Shown in pieces: positions 35,099-42,883 of a stretch of DNA of 64,000 nt. Made by a program: the position numbers and the translations under genes. The stretch covers positions 1 through 64,000 of the forward strand of contig NZ_BAAAEU010000027.1 of assembly GCF_039523175.1 (NCBI RefSeq), in the 5' to 3' direction. Position 1 is the stretch's first letter, and every line of letters starts with the position of its first letter. Source of the DNA: Dokdonella_A soli (GTDB taxonomy: Bacteria; Pseudomonadota; Gammaproteobacteria; Xanthomonadales; Rhodanobacteraceae). The notes beneath the pieces are model-generated. The model saw only the letters and a program-made list of their open reading frames with translations, had not been told where the DNA came from and searched no databases.

Positions 35099-36033
35099 TG
35101 CGCGCTGCCGATTCCGAATTGCCGCGCGCGGCGCTGCTGCAGATGATCACCGGCGCTGCGGCGATCAGCACGACCAGCTTGTTCGTCAAATGGGCGCATG
35201 TCGGACCGACGATGTCCGCGTTCTACCGGATGGCGTTCGGCGGGCTGATGCTGCTGGTCGGACTGATCGCGCTGCGCCAGTGGCGCCGCGTGCGTCTGGT
35301 CGAGCTGGGATGGCTGATCGTCCCGGGCGCCGCGTTCGCGGTCGACCTGATGCTCTGGCATCGCAGCATTCTGTACGTGGGGCCGGGGCTGGCGACCCTG
35401 CTCGGCAATTTCCAGGTGTTCCTGATGGCGCTCGCCGGTTTCGTGCTGTATCGCGAGAAGCTCGGCTGGCTGTTCCTCGCCGGCATTGCGCTGGCGTTTC
35501 TCGGACTGTATTTACTGGTCGGTCTCGACTGGTCCGCGGTCGGCGCGCAGTACCAGCTCGGCGTCGTGCTCGGCATCGTCACTGGCTTCGCCTATGCGGT
35601 CTACATGCTGTCGACGCGACACGCACAGCGCGGTGGCCACGTGCGCCTCGCGCCGGCGCAGCTGCTCTGCGTGAGCTCGCTGCTCAGCGCGGCCATGCTC
35701 GGCCTGGCCGCGCTGGCCGAAGGCGAATCGTTCGTGATCCCCGATGTGCAGAGCCATGTCGCGCTGATCGGCCTCGCGTTCTTCGGCCAGGTGCTCGGCT
35801 GGGTCCTGCTCACGCGTGCGATGCCGCAGCTGCCGGCCTCGCTGATCGGTCTTTTGCTGCTGCTGCAGCCGGCGTTGTCGTTCGTGTTCGACGTGATCCT
35901 GTTCGCACGGCCGACGCGCGCGACCGACTGGATCGGCGTCGCGCTGTCGCTGGTGGGCATCTTCGTCGGCTCGTACCGGCCCGGCGCGCGCAAGCCGCAG
36001 GTCGAGACCACCGGTGCGGCCGAACCGGATTGA
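35098..36033 (+). CDS. EamA/DMT family transporter
   Basis: 311 residues starting at the ATG that overlaps the GST stop. Ten membrane helices in two EamA repeats: ALLQMITGAAAISTTSLFVK to YLLVGLDW, and LGVVLGIVTGFAYAVYMLST to VALSLVGIFVGSYRPG. Motif SLFVKWAHVGPTMSAFYRM at the first repeat and the PALSFVFDVILFARP helix at the end fit the family. DMT proteins are drug/metabolite exporters or importers; substrate unknown. Coupling to a GST suggests export of glutathione-modified or related compounds, but that is only inference. The C-terminal RKPQVETTGAAEPD tail is polar. Confidence 0.92.
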   Translation: MRAADSELPRAALLQMITGAAAISTTSLFVKWAHVGPTMSAFYRMAFGGLMLLVGLIALRQWRRVRLVELGWLIVPGAAFAVDLMLWHRSILYVGPGLATLLGNFQVFLMALAGFVLYREKLGWLFLAGIALAFLGLYLLVGLDWSAVGAQYQLGVVLGIVTGFAYAVYMLSTRHAQRGGHVRLAPAQLLCVSSLLSAAMLGLAALAEGESFVIPDVQSHVALIGLAFFGQVLGWVLLTRAMPQLPASLIGLLLLLQPALSFVFDVILFARPTRATDWIGVALSLVGIFVGSYRPGARKPQVETTGAAEPD

Positions 36034-36087
36034 GCGCGCCACCATTGATCCGTCGCGGCGTCCGGGCCTGCCGCCCGTCGGCGGCCG

Positions 36088-36513
36088 TCAGAAGCGGTCC
36101 AGACGACCGTCGGAAACCCGCACGCGGTCACCGCTGCGGATGTCCGGGTTGTCGTCCTGCGTGATGGTGACGCGATGGCCATTGTCCATGTTCACCGAGA
36201 AGCGCCACGAGTAGCGGCGATCGCGATTTTTCTTTTCGACGACATGGCCGACTGCGCCACCCGCCACCGCGCCGCCGATCGTCGCTGCAGTGCGACCACT
36301 GCCCTTGCCGATGGTGTGGCCGAGCAGGCCGCCTGCGACCGCGCCGATCGCAGTGCCGGCGCCGAGATGCGAGTCCTTGTGACTGACCTGCTCGACGGCA
36401 ACGACGGTGCCGCAATTGCCGCAGGAGCGGTCGTAATGTCGCGCGATCGCGTTGCCAGAAACTGTAGACGCGATACCCACGAGAGCCATCATCATGTAGT
36501 TGAGCGCTTTCAT
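36088..36513 (-). CDS. Glycine-zipper 2TM domain protein
   Basis: 141 residues. A signal peptide (KALNYMMMALVGIASTVSG), then a 2TM glycine zipper: GAGTAIGAVAGGLLGHTIG, a short turn, and ATIGGAVAGGAVGHVVE. The C-terminal part (SWRFSVNMDNGHRVTITQDD to RSGDRVRVSDGRLDRF) is a small beta domain similar to those in SlyB/PcpI-like envelope proteins. Glycine-zipper proteins sit in the outer membrane or its periplasmic face and contribute to envelope integrity. There is no lipobox Cys at the signal end, so it is probably not a lipoprotein. RBS: GGAGACACCG upstream of ATG 36513. Confidence 0.9.
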   Translation of the reverse strand: MKALNYMMMALVGIASTVSGNAIARHYDRSCGNCGTVVAVEQVSHKDSHLGAGTAIGAVAGGLLGHTIGKGSGRTAATIGGAVAGGAVGHVVEKKNRDRRYSWRFSVNMDNGHRVTITQDDNPDIRSGDRVRVSDGRLDRF

Positions 36514-36652
36514 CGGTGTCTCCTCTTGCCCGCCGTGCGCTGCCGACCCGTGCAGCGCGGACCATTAGATCAGGGACACACTGAATCTCGTGCAACGCGG
36601 GATTGGCGTCCCAGCGGCTGCGAGCGCACTCGCCGAGGTCGCTGCGATGCCG

Positions 36653-37126
36653 TCAGGAGTCGGCGATCCAGCGTTGCAGCGCGCGCCGCGCCGTGCGCGA
36701 CTCGGAGTGGGCTGGCAGGGCGTCGCTGCGCACCGCGATTTCCAGCGTGAGTCCGTTCGGATCGGCGAAGTACAGGTGCTCGTCGCCGTGGCCGTGGTCC
36801 TCGATGCGATAGCGGACGCCGTGTTCCGCGAGTCGTGCTTTCCAGCCTTCGAGTGCGCGCACTGATCCGGTGGTGAACGCAACGTGCCGGATATCGTCCG
36901 GCAATCCGTCCGACGGCGGACGGCGCATGCCGCGCACGGCGAAGAAATCGAGATAGCGTCCGTCGCCGACCGAGTAGCCGATCAGCAGGAAATCACCGCC
37001 CCATTCAGGACTCGGTCCCGACATCGCGAACACGAGCGGGAAGTCCATGACCTCGCGGTAGAACCGGTCGGTCGTGGCGGCATCGAAGCATGGAAACGCG
37101 TAGTGATTGCTGCGCAGTCGCGGCAT
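36653..37126 (-). CDS. VOC family protein
   Basis: 157 residues. Two-unit VOC fold: LRSNHYAFPCFDAATTDRFY with FLLIGYSVGDGRYLDFFAV, then IRHVAFTTGSVRALEGWKAR and HLYFADPNGLTLEIAV. His7 in NHYAF, His70 in IRHVAF and Glu134 in LEIAV sit where metal ligands occur in dioxygenase or glyoxalase members, so a metal enzyme is likely. Its GGAG ribosome-binding site directly follows a 13-bp perfect hairpin. The C-terminal 25 residues (SDALPAHSESRTARRALQRW) lie outside the fold. The substrate is not predictable. Confidence 0.88.
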   Translation of the reverse strand: MPRLRSNHYAFPCFDAATTDRFYREVMDFPLVFAMSGPSPEWGGDFLLIGYSVGDGRYLDFFAVRGMRRPPSDGLPDDIRHVAFTTGSVRALEGWKARLAEHGVRYRIEDHGHGDEHLYFADPNGLTLEIAVRSDALPAHSESRTARRALQRWIADS

Positions 37127-37139
37127 GGTCGACTCCAGC

Positions 37140-37169
37140 GCGTCGGGGTGGGTTTGCCCACCCCGACGC
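37140..37169 (-). terminator. Perfect 13-bp hairpin between two minus-strand genes
   Basis: GCGTCGGGGTGGG / CCCACCCCGACGC with loop TTTG, in the gap between the membrane-protein stop and the VOC start (minus strand). No T-run follows. It may slow or end transcription, or shield the mRNA 3' end. It ends just before the VOC ribosome-binding site. Confidence 0.5.
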
Positions 37170-37175
37170 CCCCTG

Positions 37176-37736
37176 TCACGCGGGCCACAGCCAGGCGAAG
37201 GTGGCGGCCGTGATCAGGGCATAGATCACGCCGTCGATGATGTGCTTGACCTCGCTGCCCCAGGGATGGCCCCACCAGATCGCGTTCGGTACCGAGCCCA
37301 GGCCATAGGCCATGAACGCGATCACGCCGACGACGCGGAACACGTGCTGGTATGGCATGCCCGCCGCCATCACATGCGTGCCGATGAGCGCAGCGAACAG
37401 CGAGACCAGCAAGCAGTACACGAACCATTGGCCGAGGTACGCGCCCATGTTCGCGGGGCCTGGCGCACGCAGGAAAACGATGCCGACTGGACCCTGCTTG
37501 AACTTCTCCTGCATCGCGGGATCCTTCATCGCGTCCGGCTTGCAGTACGGAATCATGTACATGCCGGCGGAAGCGCCGCCTTTGCGGATCGCCGCGGCGA
37601 CGTCGGCCTCGTTCGAGAAGCCGCTGCAGTCGGGCGTGTGCCAGAACTTGAGCACCATGTGCAGGATGCTGCTGGCGATGAAGACGAGGACGGTGGACAG
37701 CAGGATCGGAAGCCACAGCTGGACGAGTGAAACCAT
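37176..37736 (-). CDS. Conserved hypothetical membrane protein
   Basis: 186 residues, family unrecognised. Hydrophobic segments: QLWLPILLSTVLVFIASSIL; YLGQWFVYCLLVSLFAALIG; VFRVVGVIAFMAYGLGSVP; and IIDGVIYALITAATFAWLWP, so four helices. A soluble loop between the first and second carries NEADVAAAIRKGGASAGMYM and two Cys. The WGHPWGSEVKHIIDGVIY motif is distinctive, with His and Trp residues near the membrane face. The RBS AGGAGAACGATC lies before ATG 37736. It is probably an inner-membrane protein of unknown role. Codon use is ordinary for the window. Confidence 0.8.
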   Translation of the reverse strand: MVSLVQLWLPILLSTVLVFIASSILHMVLKFWHTPDCSGFSNEADVAAAIRKGGASAGMYMIPYCKPDAMKDPAMQEKFKQGPVGIVFLRAPGPANMGAYLGQWFVYCLLVSLFAALIGTHVMAAGMPYQHVFRVVGVIAFMAYGLGSVPNAIWWGHPWGSEVKHIIDGVIYALITAATFAWLWPA

Positions 37737-37814
37737 GATCGTTCTCCTCGGTAGGTTGGCTTGCTACGGGTGATCGGGTACGTACGTTGGACGAGCCGCG
37801 TGGCGGCACTTTAA

Positions 37815-38025
37815 GCCCTCTCCCCCAAGCTCTGCTTGGGGGAGAGGGTTGGGTGAGGGGGCAAGACAGCAATCACGAAGATGTAACGATTTCCACACGT
37901 ATCAAAAAGCAAGAGCGCTTCGATGAAGGTGCTCGCATATGGCGATGACGTGCCCTGTATGGAGCCTCGCCCTCTCACCCCAACCCTCTCTCCCCCAACG
38001 ATGGAGCCGTTGGGGGAGAGGGAGC
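37815..38025. repeat. 210-bp composite repeat with terminal inverted repeats, copy 2
   Basis: Same unit as 18188-18397, about 19.6 kb away: it begins GCCCTCTCCCCCAAG and ends TTGGGGGAGAGGGAGC. By eye the central part is about 80% identical to copy 1, and similarity runs a little beyond both ends (GCGTGGCGGCA on the left, AGACGCGTCGTTC on the right). The gene-free stretch 37737-38096 holds only this unit. Both copies lie between unrelated minus-strand genes. Confidence 0.85.
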
Positions 38026-38096
38026 ACAAGACGCGTCGTTCTCCAACCTGCTGATTGAAAAGGCTTCATCGCGAAAAACGCGAGGAAACCTCAGGC

Positions 38097-40145
38097 TCAG
38101 TCCTCCTCCGGTCGCGGCTTGTACGCATCGGTCAACTGCTTCTGCACCTGCGCCGGTACCGGTTCGTAGTGACTGAACTCGATCGCGTAGCGGCCTTGGC
38201 CGCCGGTCATCGCCTTGAGTTCGGTCTGGTAATCGGTGACCTCGGCGAGTGGCACCTGGGCCTTGATGATGATCTCGCCACCGCGCAGCGAATCGGTGCC
38301 GTTGATGCGGGCGCGCTTGCTGGCGAGTCCGCCGGTCACGTCGCCCATGTGCGCGTTCGGTACGTAGACGTCGAGGTTGACGATCGGTTCGAGCACCTGC
38401 GGGCGTGCCTTCGCAATCGCGTCGAGGAACGCCTTCTTGCCGGCGCTGACGAATGCGACTTCCTTCGAGTCGACCGGATGGTACTTGCCGTCGTAGACGA
38501 TCACGCGCACGTCCTGCAGCTGGTAGCCGGCGATCGCGCCGTGTTCCAGCACCTGGCGCACACCTTTCTCGATCGCCGGCAGGAACTGTCCGGGGATCGT
38601 TCCGCCCTTGACCTCGTCGGCGAACTCGAAACCGGTGCCGCGCGGCAGCGGCTCGATGCGCAGGAACACCTCGCCGAACTGTCCGGCGCCACCAGTCTGC
38701 TTCTTGTGCCGATGGTGGCCCTCGGCCTTGGCGCCCACCGTTTCGCGGTACGCGATGCGCGGCGGCCGCGTGGTGACCTCGACACCGTAGCGTTCCTTCA
38801 TGCGCTCCAGCATCAGTTTCAGGTGCAGGTCGGACAGGCCGCGGATGATCGTCTCGTTGAGTTCCTTGTTGTGCTCGACACGGAAGCATGGATCCTCCTC
38901 GCCGAGCCGTGCCAGCGCACTGGCGAGCTTCTGCTCCTGGCCCTTGTGCGCGGGAGCGACCGCGAGCCCGAACATCGGCTGCGGGAAGTCCAGCGGCTTC
39001 AGGTGAATCTGGTCCTCGTCGTGCGAGTCGTGCAGTACGGCGTCGAAATGGATCTCCTCGATCTTCGCGATGCCGGCGATGTCGCCCGGGATCGCCTGCT
39101 CGATCTCGACGTGGTCCTTGCCCTTGAGTTTGAACAGGTGGCCGACCTTGAACGGCTTCTTGCCGTCGTCGATGAACAGCTGGGTATCGCGCTTCACCGT
39201 CCCCTGGTAGACACGGAACACGCTGAGCTTGCCGACGAACGGATCGTTGACGATCTTGAACACGTCGGCGATCACGTGCTTCTTCGGATCGGGCTCCGCG
39301 CTGATCGGCTGCGCGTTCGCGCCCGAGCCCTTCACGAAGAGCGGCGGATTGCCTTCCTTCGGGTTCGGCAGCAGTTTCGCCATGAGATCGAGCAGTTCCT
39401 TCACGCCGACGCCGTTGCGTGCGGAGACAAAGCAGATCGGCACCAGATGGCCTTCACGCAGGCACTGTTCGAACGCGTCGTGGAGTTCCTGACCGGACAG
39501 GCCCGACTCGCCATCGTCGAGGTAGTGGCCCATCACGGTCTCGTTGATCTCGACGACCTGGTCGATGATGTGCTGGTGCGCCGCGCCGACCGACGAGAAA
39601 TCCGACTCGCCGACGGGCTGGAAGAAGCAGTCGACCACCGCGCCGCCCTTGCGCGCCGGCAGGTTGATCGGCAGGCACTCACTGCCGAACTCGTCGCGCA
39701 GCGCCTCGACCATGCCTTCGAGCTCGACGCCGTCGTGATCGATCTTGTTCACGATCAGCACGCGGCAGAGATTGCGCTGTTTGGCGCGCTCCATCAGCCG
39801 CCGCGTCGTGTGCGCGATGCCGGTGACCGCATCGACGACGACCGCGCAGGTCTCGACTGCCGCGAGTGCGGACAGGGTGGGACCACGGAAGTCGGGAAAA
39901 CCGGGGGTGTCGATCAGGTTGATATGCGCGTCGCCGACATCGATCGAGGCGATCGCGGTGCCCATCGAATGCTTGCGTTCCCTTTCCATCGGGTCGTGGT
40001 CGGACACGGTCGTCCCGCGCTCGACGGAGCCTGCCGTCTGGATTGCGCCGCCGGCATGCAGCAGGGCTTCGAACAACGTGGTTTTGCCGGCGCTCGCATG
40101 GCCCGCGAGGGCGATGTTTCGGATGCCATCGGTGGTGTACGACAT
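38097..40145 (-). CDS. Elongation factor G paralogue (EF-G2-like)
   Basis: 682 residues from ATG 40145 (GGAGG eight bases upstream); a longer open frame upstream is not translation-factor sequence. GTPase domain with atypical motifs: G1 is AGHASAGKTTLFEALL, where canonical EF-G has GHIDAGKTT; G2 region ERGTTVSDHDP; G3 DTPGFPDFRG; G4 VNKIDHDG. EF-G domains II-V follow, with QTGGAGQFGEVFLRIEPLP (domain IV) and the C-terminal ALHYEP-type fold. The G3 Pro-Gly-Phe in place of PGHVDF shows this is the secondary EF-G class, not the housekeeping FusA. Its role may be in ribosome recycling or stress translation; unproven. No rpsL/rpsG/tuf operon surrounds it, as expected for the paralogue. Confidence 0.92.
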   Translation of the reverse strand: MSYTTDGIRNIALAGHASAGKTTLFEALLHAGGAIQTAGSVERGTTVSDHDPMERERKHSMGTAIASIDVGDAHINLIDTPGFPDFRGPTLSALAAVETCAVVVDAVTGIAHTTRRLMERAKQRNLCRVLIVNKIDHDGVELEGMVEALRDEFGSECLPINLPARKGGAVVDCFFQPVGESDFSSVGAAHQHIIDQVVEINETVMGHYLDDGESGLSGQELHDAFEQCLREGHLVPICFVSARNGVGVKELLDLMAKLLPNPKEGNPPLFVKGSGANAQPISAEPDPKKHVIADVFKIVNDPFVGKLSVFRVYQGTVKRDTQLFIDDGKKPFKVGHLFKLKGKDHVEIEQAIPGDIAGIAKIEEIHFDAVLHDSHDEDQIHLKPLDFPQPMFGLAVAPAHKGQEQKLASALARLGEEDPCFRVEHNKELNETIIRGLSDLHLKLMLERMKERYGVEVTTRPPRIAYRETVGAKAEGHHRHKKQTGGAGQFGEVFLRIEPLPRGTGFEFADEVKGGTIPGQFLPAIEKGVRQVLEHGAIAGYQLQDVRVIVYDGKYHPVDSKEVAFVSAGKKAFLDAIAKARPQVLEPIVNLDVYVPNAHMGDVTGGLASKRARINGTDSLRGGEIIIKAQVPLAEVTDYQTELKAMTGGQGRYAIEFSHYEPVPAQVQKQLTDAYKPRPEED

Positions 40146-40464
40146 GACTGGTGCCTCCAGCGCTGGTGTGCGGACGAACCCATCGTGGATTCGCTCGCAC
40201 TCGCCGCGTCCGGCACGGGTCCGGACGCGGCTCCGCCGCAACCGGCGCCCGCCGATTGCGGCGAGGGGGCATCCTGCCCCCGGAATCCGCTGCGGCATCT
40301 CGCCGGCTCAGCGGGCTCGAAGGCCGTCATGGTCGTCCGTGCGGCGGGAGGGCCGAACGAGTGGTGCGCCACGGGGACGGTCATGGCGGAGCGGCGTCGC
40401 GTCCGTGCCGTGGGCGCGGCGACCAGCATAGACTTGTCCGATCGGGCGGACGGGTCAAGTCGCA
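40146..40464. other. 319-nt intergenic region
   Basis: GC-rich stretch between the divergent EF-G paralogue and alpha/beta hydrolase. It must hold both promoters. I see no repeat, conserved palindrome or convincing small gene in it; an open frame running through it is an extension of the EF-G frame. Confidence 0.6.
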
Positions 40465-41187
40465 ATGCGTGATGAAGGTGGTGTGCCGCAAGGCGTCGTC
40501 TGCGTGCATGGCGCCGGCGGCGGCGGCTGGGAGTGGGGCATCTGGGCGCGCGTGCTCGGCGCGAACGGCTTCGACGTGCTCGCGCCCGACCTCGTCGCGA
40601 TCGATGCGGGGCTGGCCGTGACGCGCTTCGCGGACTATCGCGCGCAGGTGCTGGCCTGGTGCCGCGGCGGTGGTGAGCGGCCGATCCTGATCGGTGCGAG
40701 CCTCGGCGGACTGCTTGCGCTCGCCGCCGCCAGCGATGCCGATCCGGCCGCACTGGTGCTGGTCAACCCGTTGCCGCCGGCCGGCATGGATGTGCAGTGG
40801 CCTGGCGCGCCGCACGCGCCCGTGATCCCCTGGGGACGTGCGCGTTCGCTGGCCGGGACGCGGCGTGCGATGCCGGACGCGGACGATGCGGCGAGGCTGT
40901 ACGCGTTCCGGCGCTGGCGCGACGAATCCGGAGTCGCGCTCGACGAAGCGTGCGCCGGCGTCGCGATCGTGCCGCCACATTGCCCGATGCTGGTGCTGGC
41001 CAGCGAGCGCGATGCGGACATTCCCGCCGCCGCCAGCCGAACGCTGGCGGCCCGGCTCGGCGCCGATTTCGAGATGATCGCGCAGGCCAGCCACGTCGGC
41101 CCGCTGCTCGGTCGCGATGCCGCACGCGTGGCCGAGCGCTGCACCGACTGGCTGCTGGCGCGGCTTGCGCCGCGCGGCGCGGTTTAA
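40465..41187 (+). CDS. Alpha/beta fold hydrolase
   Basis: 240 residues. Nucleophile elbow GASLGG (Ser in PILIGASLGGLLALA); oxyanion region VCVHGAGGGGWEWGIWARVL; acid probably Asp near LVLASERDADIP; His in QASHVGPLLGRD. The order and spacing fit a small soluble alpha/beta hydrolase with a short cap (about 110-160). The PHAPVIPWGRARSL segment is the cap entry. No signal peptide, so cytoplasmic. The substrate is unknown. No strong ribosome-binding site precedes ATG 40465. It is followed by the proline-rich gene after 42 nt. Confidence 0.9.
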   Translation: MRDEGGVPQGVVCVHGAGGGGWEWGIWARVLGANGFDVLAPDLVAIDAGLAVTRFADYRAQVLAWCRGGGERPILIGASLGGLLALAAASDADPAALVLVNPLPPAGMDVQWPGAPHAPVIPWGRARSLAGTRRAMPDADDAARLYAFRRWRDESGVALDEACAGVAIVPPHCPMLVLASERDADIPAAASRTLAARLGADFEMIAQASHVGPLLGRDAARVAERCTDWLLARLAPRGAV

Positions 41188-41229
41188 CTGCGCTTTAGCG
41201 CGCTGTCATTATCCTGCCGCGTCTCCCAC

Positions 41230-41991
41230 GTGCCGACGTCCTCGATGCCGCAGCGCCAATCCTTGCCGTCGATGCCGCATCCGCAGGGATTCGTCGACTC
41301 GCCGCCGCTGCACGAACCGGGTTCGCTGCATTTCGATACCGATCGCCAGCCGTGGCAACGCAGCCTGCGTTGGAGCGAACCGCCGCGCGACCGCCGCCTG
41401 CTCGCATTCGGCATCCTGTTCGCGGTGCTGGTCACGGTGCTGCAGCTGGTCGGCTTCGCGCTCGGCATGCGTTCGTACCACATCCATCCACCGAGCTCGC
41501 CGGTGATCCATGTGACGCTGATCGAGCCGATCACGGAAGTGCCCCCGCCGCCGCCGGAACCCGAGCCGCCGATCGTGGTGCGTGCGAGCAGGATCGCGAT
41601 CGCGCCGCCGCAGGTGCGCGCGCCACCGCCGCCGCCGCATCCGGCAGAAGCCAGCAGCGAGATGCAGGGCCGCCTCGGCGAGGCCGGTGCCGCCGCCCCG
41701 CAGCTGTTCAATCCGGACGGTTCGATCCGTCTCGGCGGCGGAGCGCCGACCCTGCCACAGGCGCCGAAGAATCCGCAGGAGGCCGGCAAGGCACGCTGGG
41801 CGGAAATTCAAAAGGCCGGGCAGAACCCGCTCAATTGCCGCAAGACACGTTTCGCCAGGAATTTCGCGCCCGACGAATCGGTCGGCAGCGGCATCGCGCG
41901 CAAATACCTTGCCTGGGCGGGTTTGTACGATCCGCACGATACCGAGAGGCGTGCGCAGCGCGCGGATGAAGGGTGCGATCCGGCTAAATGA
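41230..41991 (+). CDS. Proline-rich TonB-like envelope protein
   Basis: 253 residues from GTG 41230; ATGs at 41245 and 41272 are also possible, and none has a good ribosome-binding site. After a cytoplasmic start comes one membrane helix (LLAFGILFAVLVTVLQLVGF), then a TonB-style proline-rich stretch (EVPPPPPEPEPPIVV and APPPPPHPAE) that would span the periplasm. The last 80 residues (NPDGSIRLGGG, AEIQKAGQNPLNCRKTRFAR, GIARKYLAWAGLYDPHD) are conserved-looking but are not the TonB C-terminal domain. Its stop overlaps the next gene by four bases (ATGA), and that gene has the same helix-then-proline-rich plan, so this is a tandem pair. Function unknown. Confidence 0.8.
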   Translation: MPTSSMPQRQSLPSMPHPQGFVDSPPLHEPGSLHFDTDRQPWQRSLRWSEPPRDRRLLAFGILFAVLVTVLQLVGFALGMRSYHIHPPSSPVIHVTLIEPITEVPPPPPEPEPPIVVRASRIAIAPPQVRAPPPPPHPAEASSEMQGRLGEAGAAAPQLFNPDGSIRLGGGAPTLPQAPKNPQEAGKARWAEIQKAGQNPLNCRKTRFARNFAPDESVGSGIARKYLAWAGLYDPHDTERRAQRADEGCDPAK

Positions 41992-42751
41992 ACCGTATCG
42001 GCGTCGATGAAACGATGGCGCCGCATGAGCGCATCGCGCTCGCCGTCGCACTGCTGGTGAATTTCGCCTATCTGGTTGCGTTGTACGAATTCATGAGGCC
42101 GCGCGCAGAACCGGTTTGGCATGATCGGGCGTGCAGGTGCGCATCGTCGATCCGACGCCGGCATCGATTTCCGGTGCATCGCCGATGGATACACGTGCAA
42201 GCGCGCCGGCCGCTCCGATCGAGAATGCGGAACCGAGATCGGACGCTGTCACAAAGAAGGTGCGTGCGGTCCCGACGCTGCATGCAGCGCATCAGCGGCT
42301 TCCGAGCGGCGACTCCACGCCAGCGGCACGTCCGGTTTCGAGCGCGCCGCGGCTCGATCTCTACACGACGGATGGACAGGTGCGGTTGCCGGAGACTGCG
42401 CCGGCCTTGTCCGCGGAGATCCGGGAGTTCCCGACCCGGACCCCGCGCGGCGACCCGTTCGCGCGGCGCAATCCACTGCCGTACACACCGACGCGATTGG
42501 ATCGCCTTTGGCTCTTCCCGCGTGGTGAGACGTTGGCTGGCGAGCTGACGCGAAAGGCGACGGTTTCGCACACCTGGCGCACGCCGTGGGGCACGCAGAT
42601 CACCTGCGCCTGGGTGCTCATTGCGGGAGGCTGCGGTTGGGGCATACCTCCGCGTGCGCCGATCGAAGAGCTCAAGCGCATGCGCGCCGATCCGCCGATG
42701 CCGAAATCAACGGCGGAGGTCCCGCCGATGGATGAGCCGCTCGCGCAGTAG
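41988..42751 (+). pseudogene. Second proline-rich envelope gene, frameshifted near 42129
   Basis: From ATG 41988 the frame gives a membrane helix (IALAVALLVNFAYLVALYEF) and RPRAEPV, then drifts into Arg-rich shadow. From GTG 42131 a different frame continues with VQVRIVDPTPASISG and about 200 sensible residues ending MDEPLAQ. The two halves together match the plan of the preceding gene (helix, then VxVxLIxP proline-rich part). One missing base at about 42129 would join them. Either a true frameshift, a sequencing error, or two genes with a GTG restart; I favour a lesion or an error. C-terminal half: RTPWGTQITCAWVLIAGGCG has a hydrophobic stretch, and GIPPRAPIEELKRMRADPPM follows. Function unknown. 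Confidence 0.65.
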
Positions 42752-42883
42752 TCGCAGTGTGGAGCCAAAATGATGGCGGCTTGCATCTCACCCGCTTGAA
42801 CCGCAACGCAGGTATTCTCCGGTCCGGCAGCGAAGCGTCGCATCGGGCAACGCGAAGCGGACGCGGGGACGGGCGATCGGAGC

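Noticed and set aside
38055..40472. 805-codon plus-strand open frame opposite the EF-G paralogue
   Set aside because: GC-skewed codon shadow of a long high-GC gene; no motif. Equivalent frames opposite glnS (31848-33824), the glucan synthase (20637-22601) and GH44 (24786-26618) were rejected likewise.
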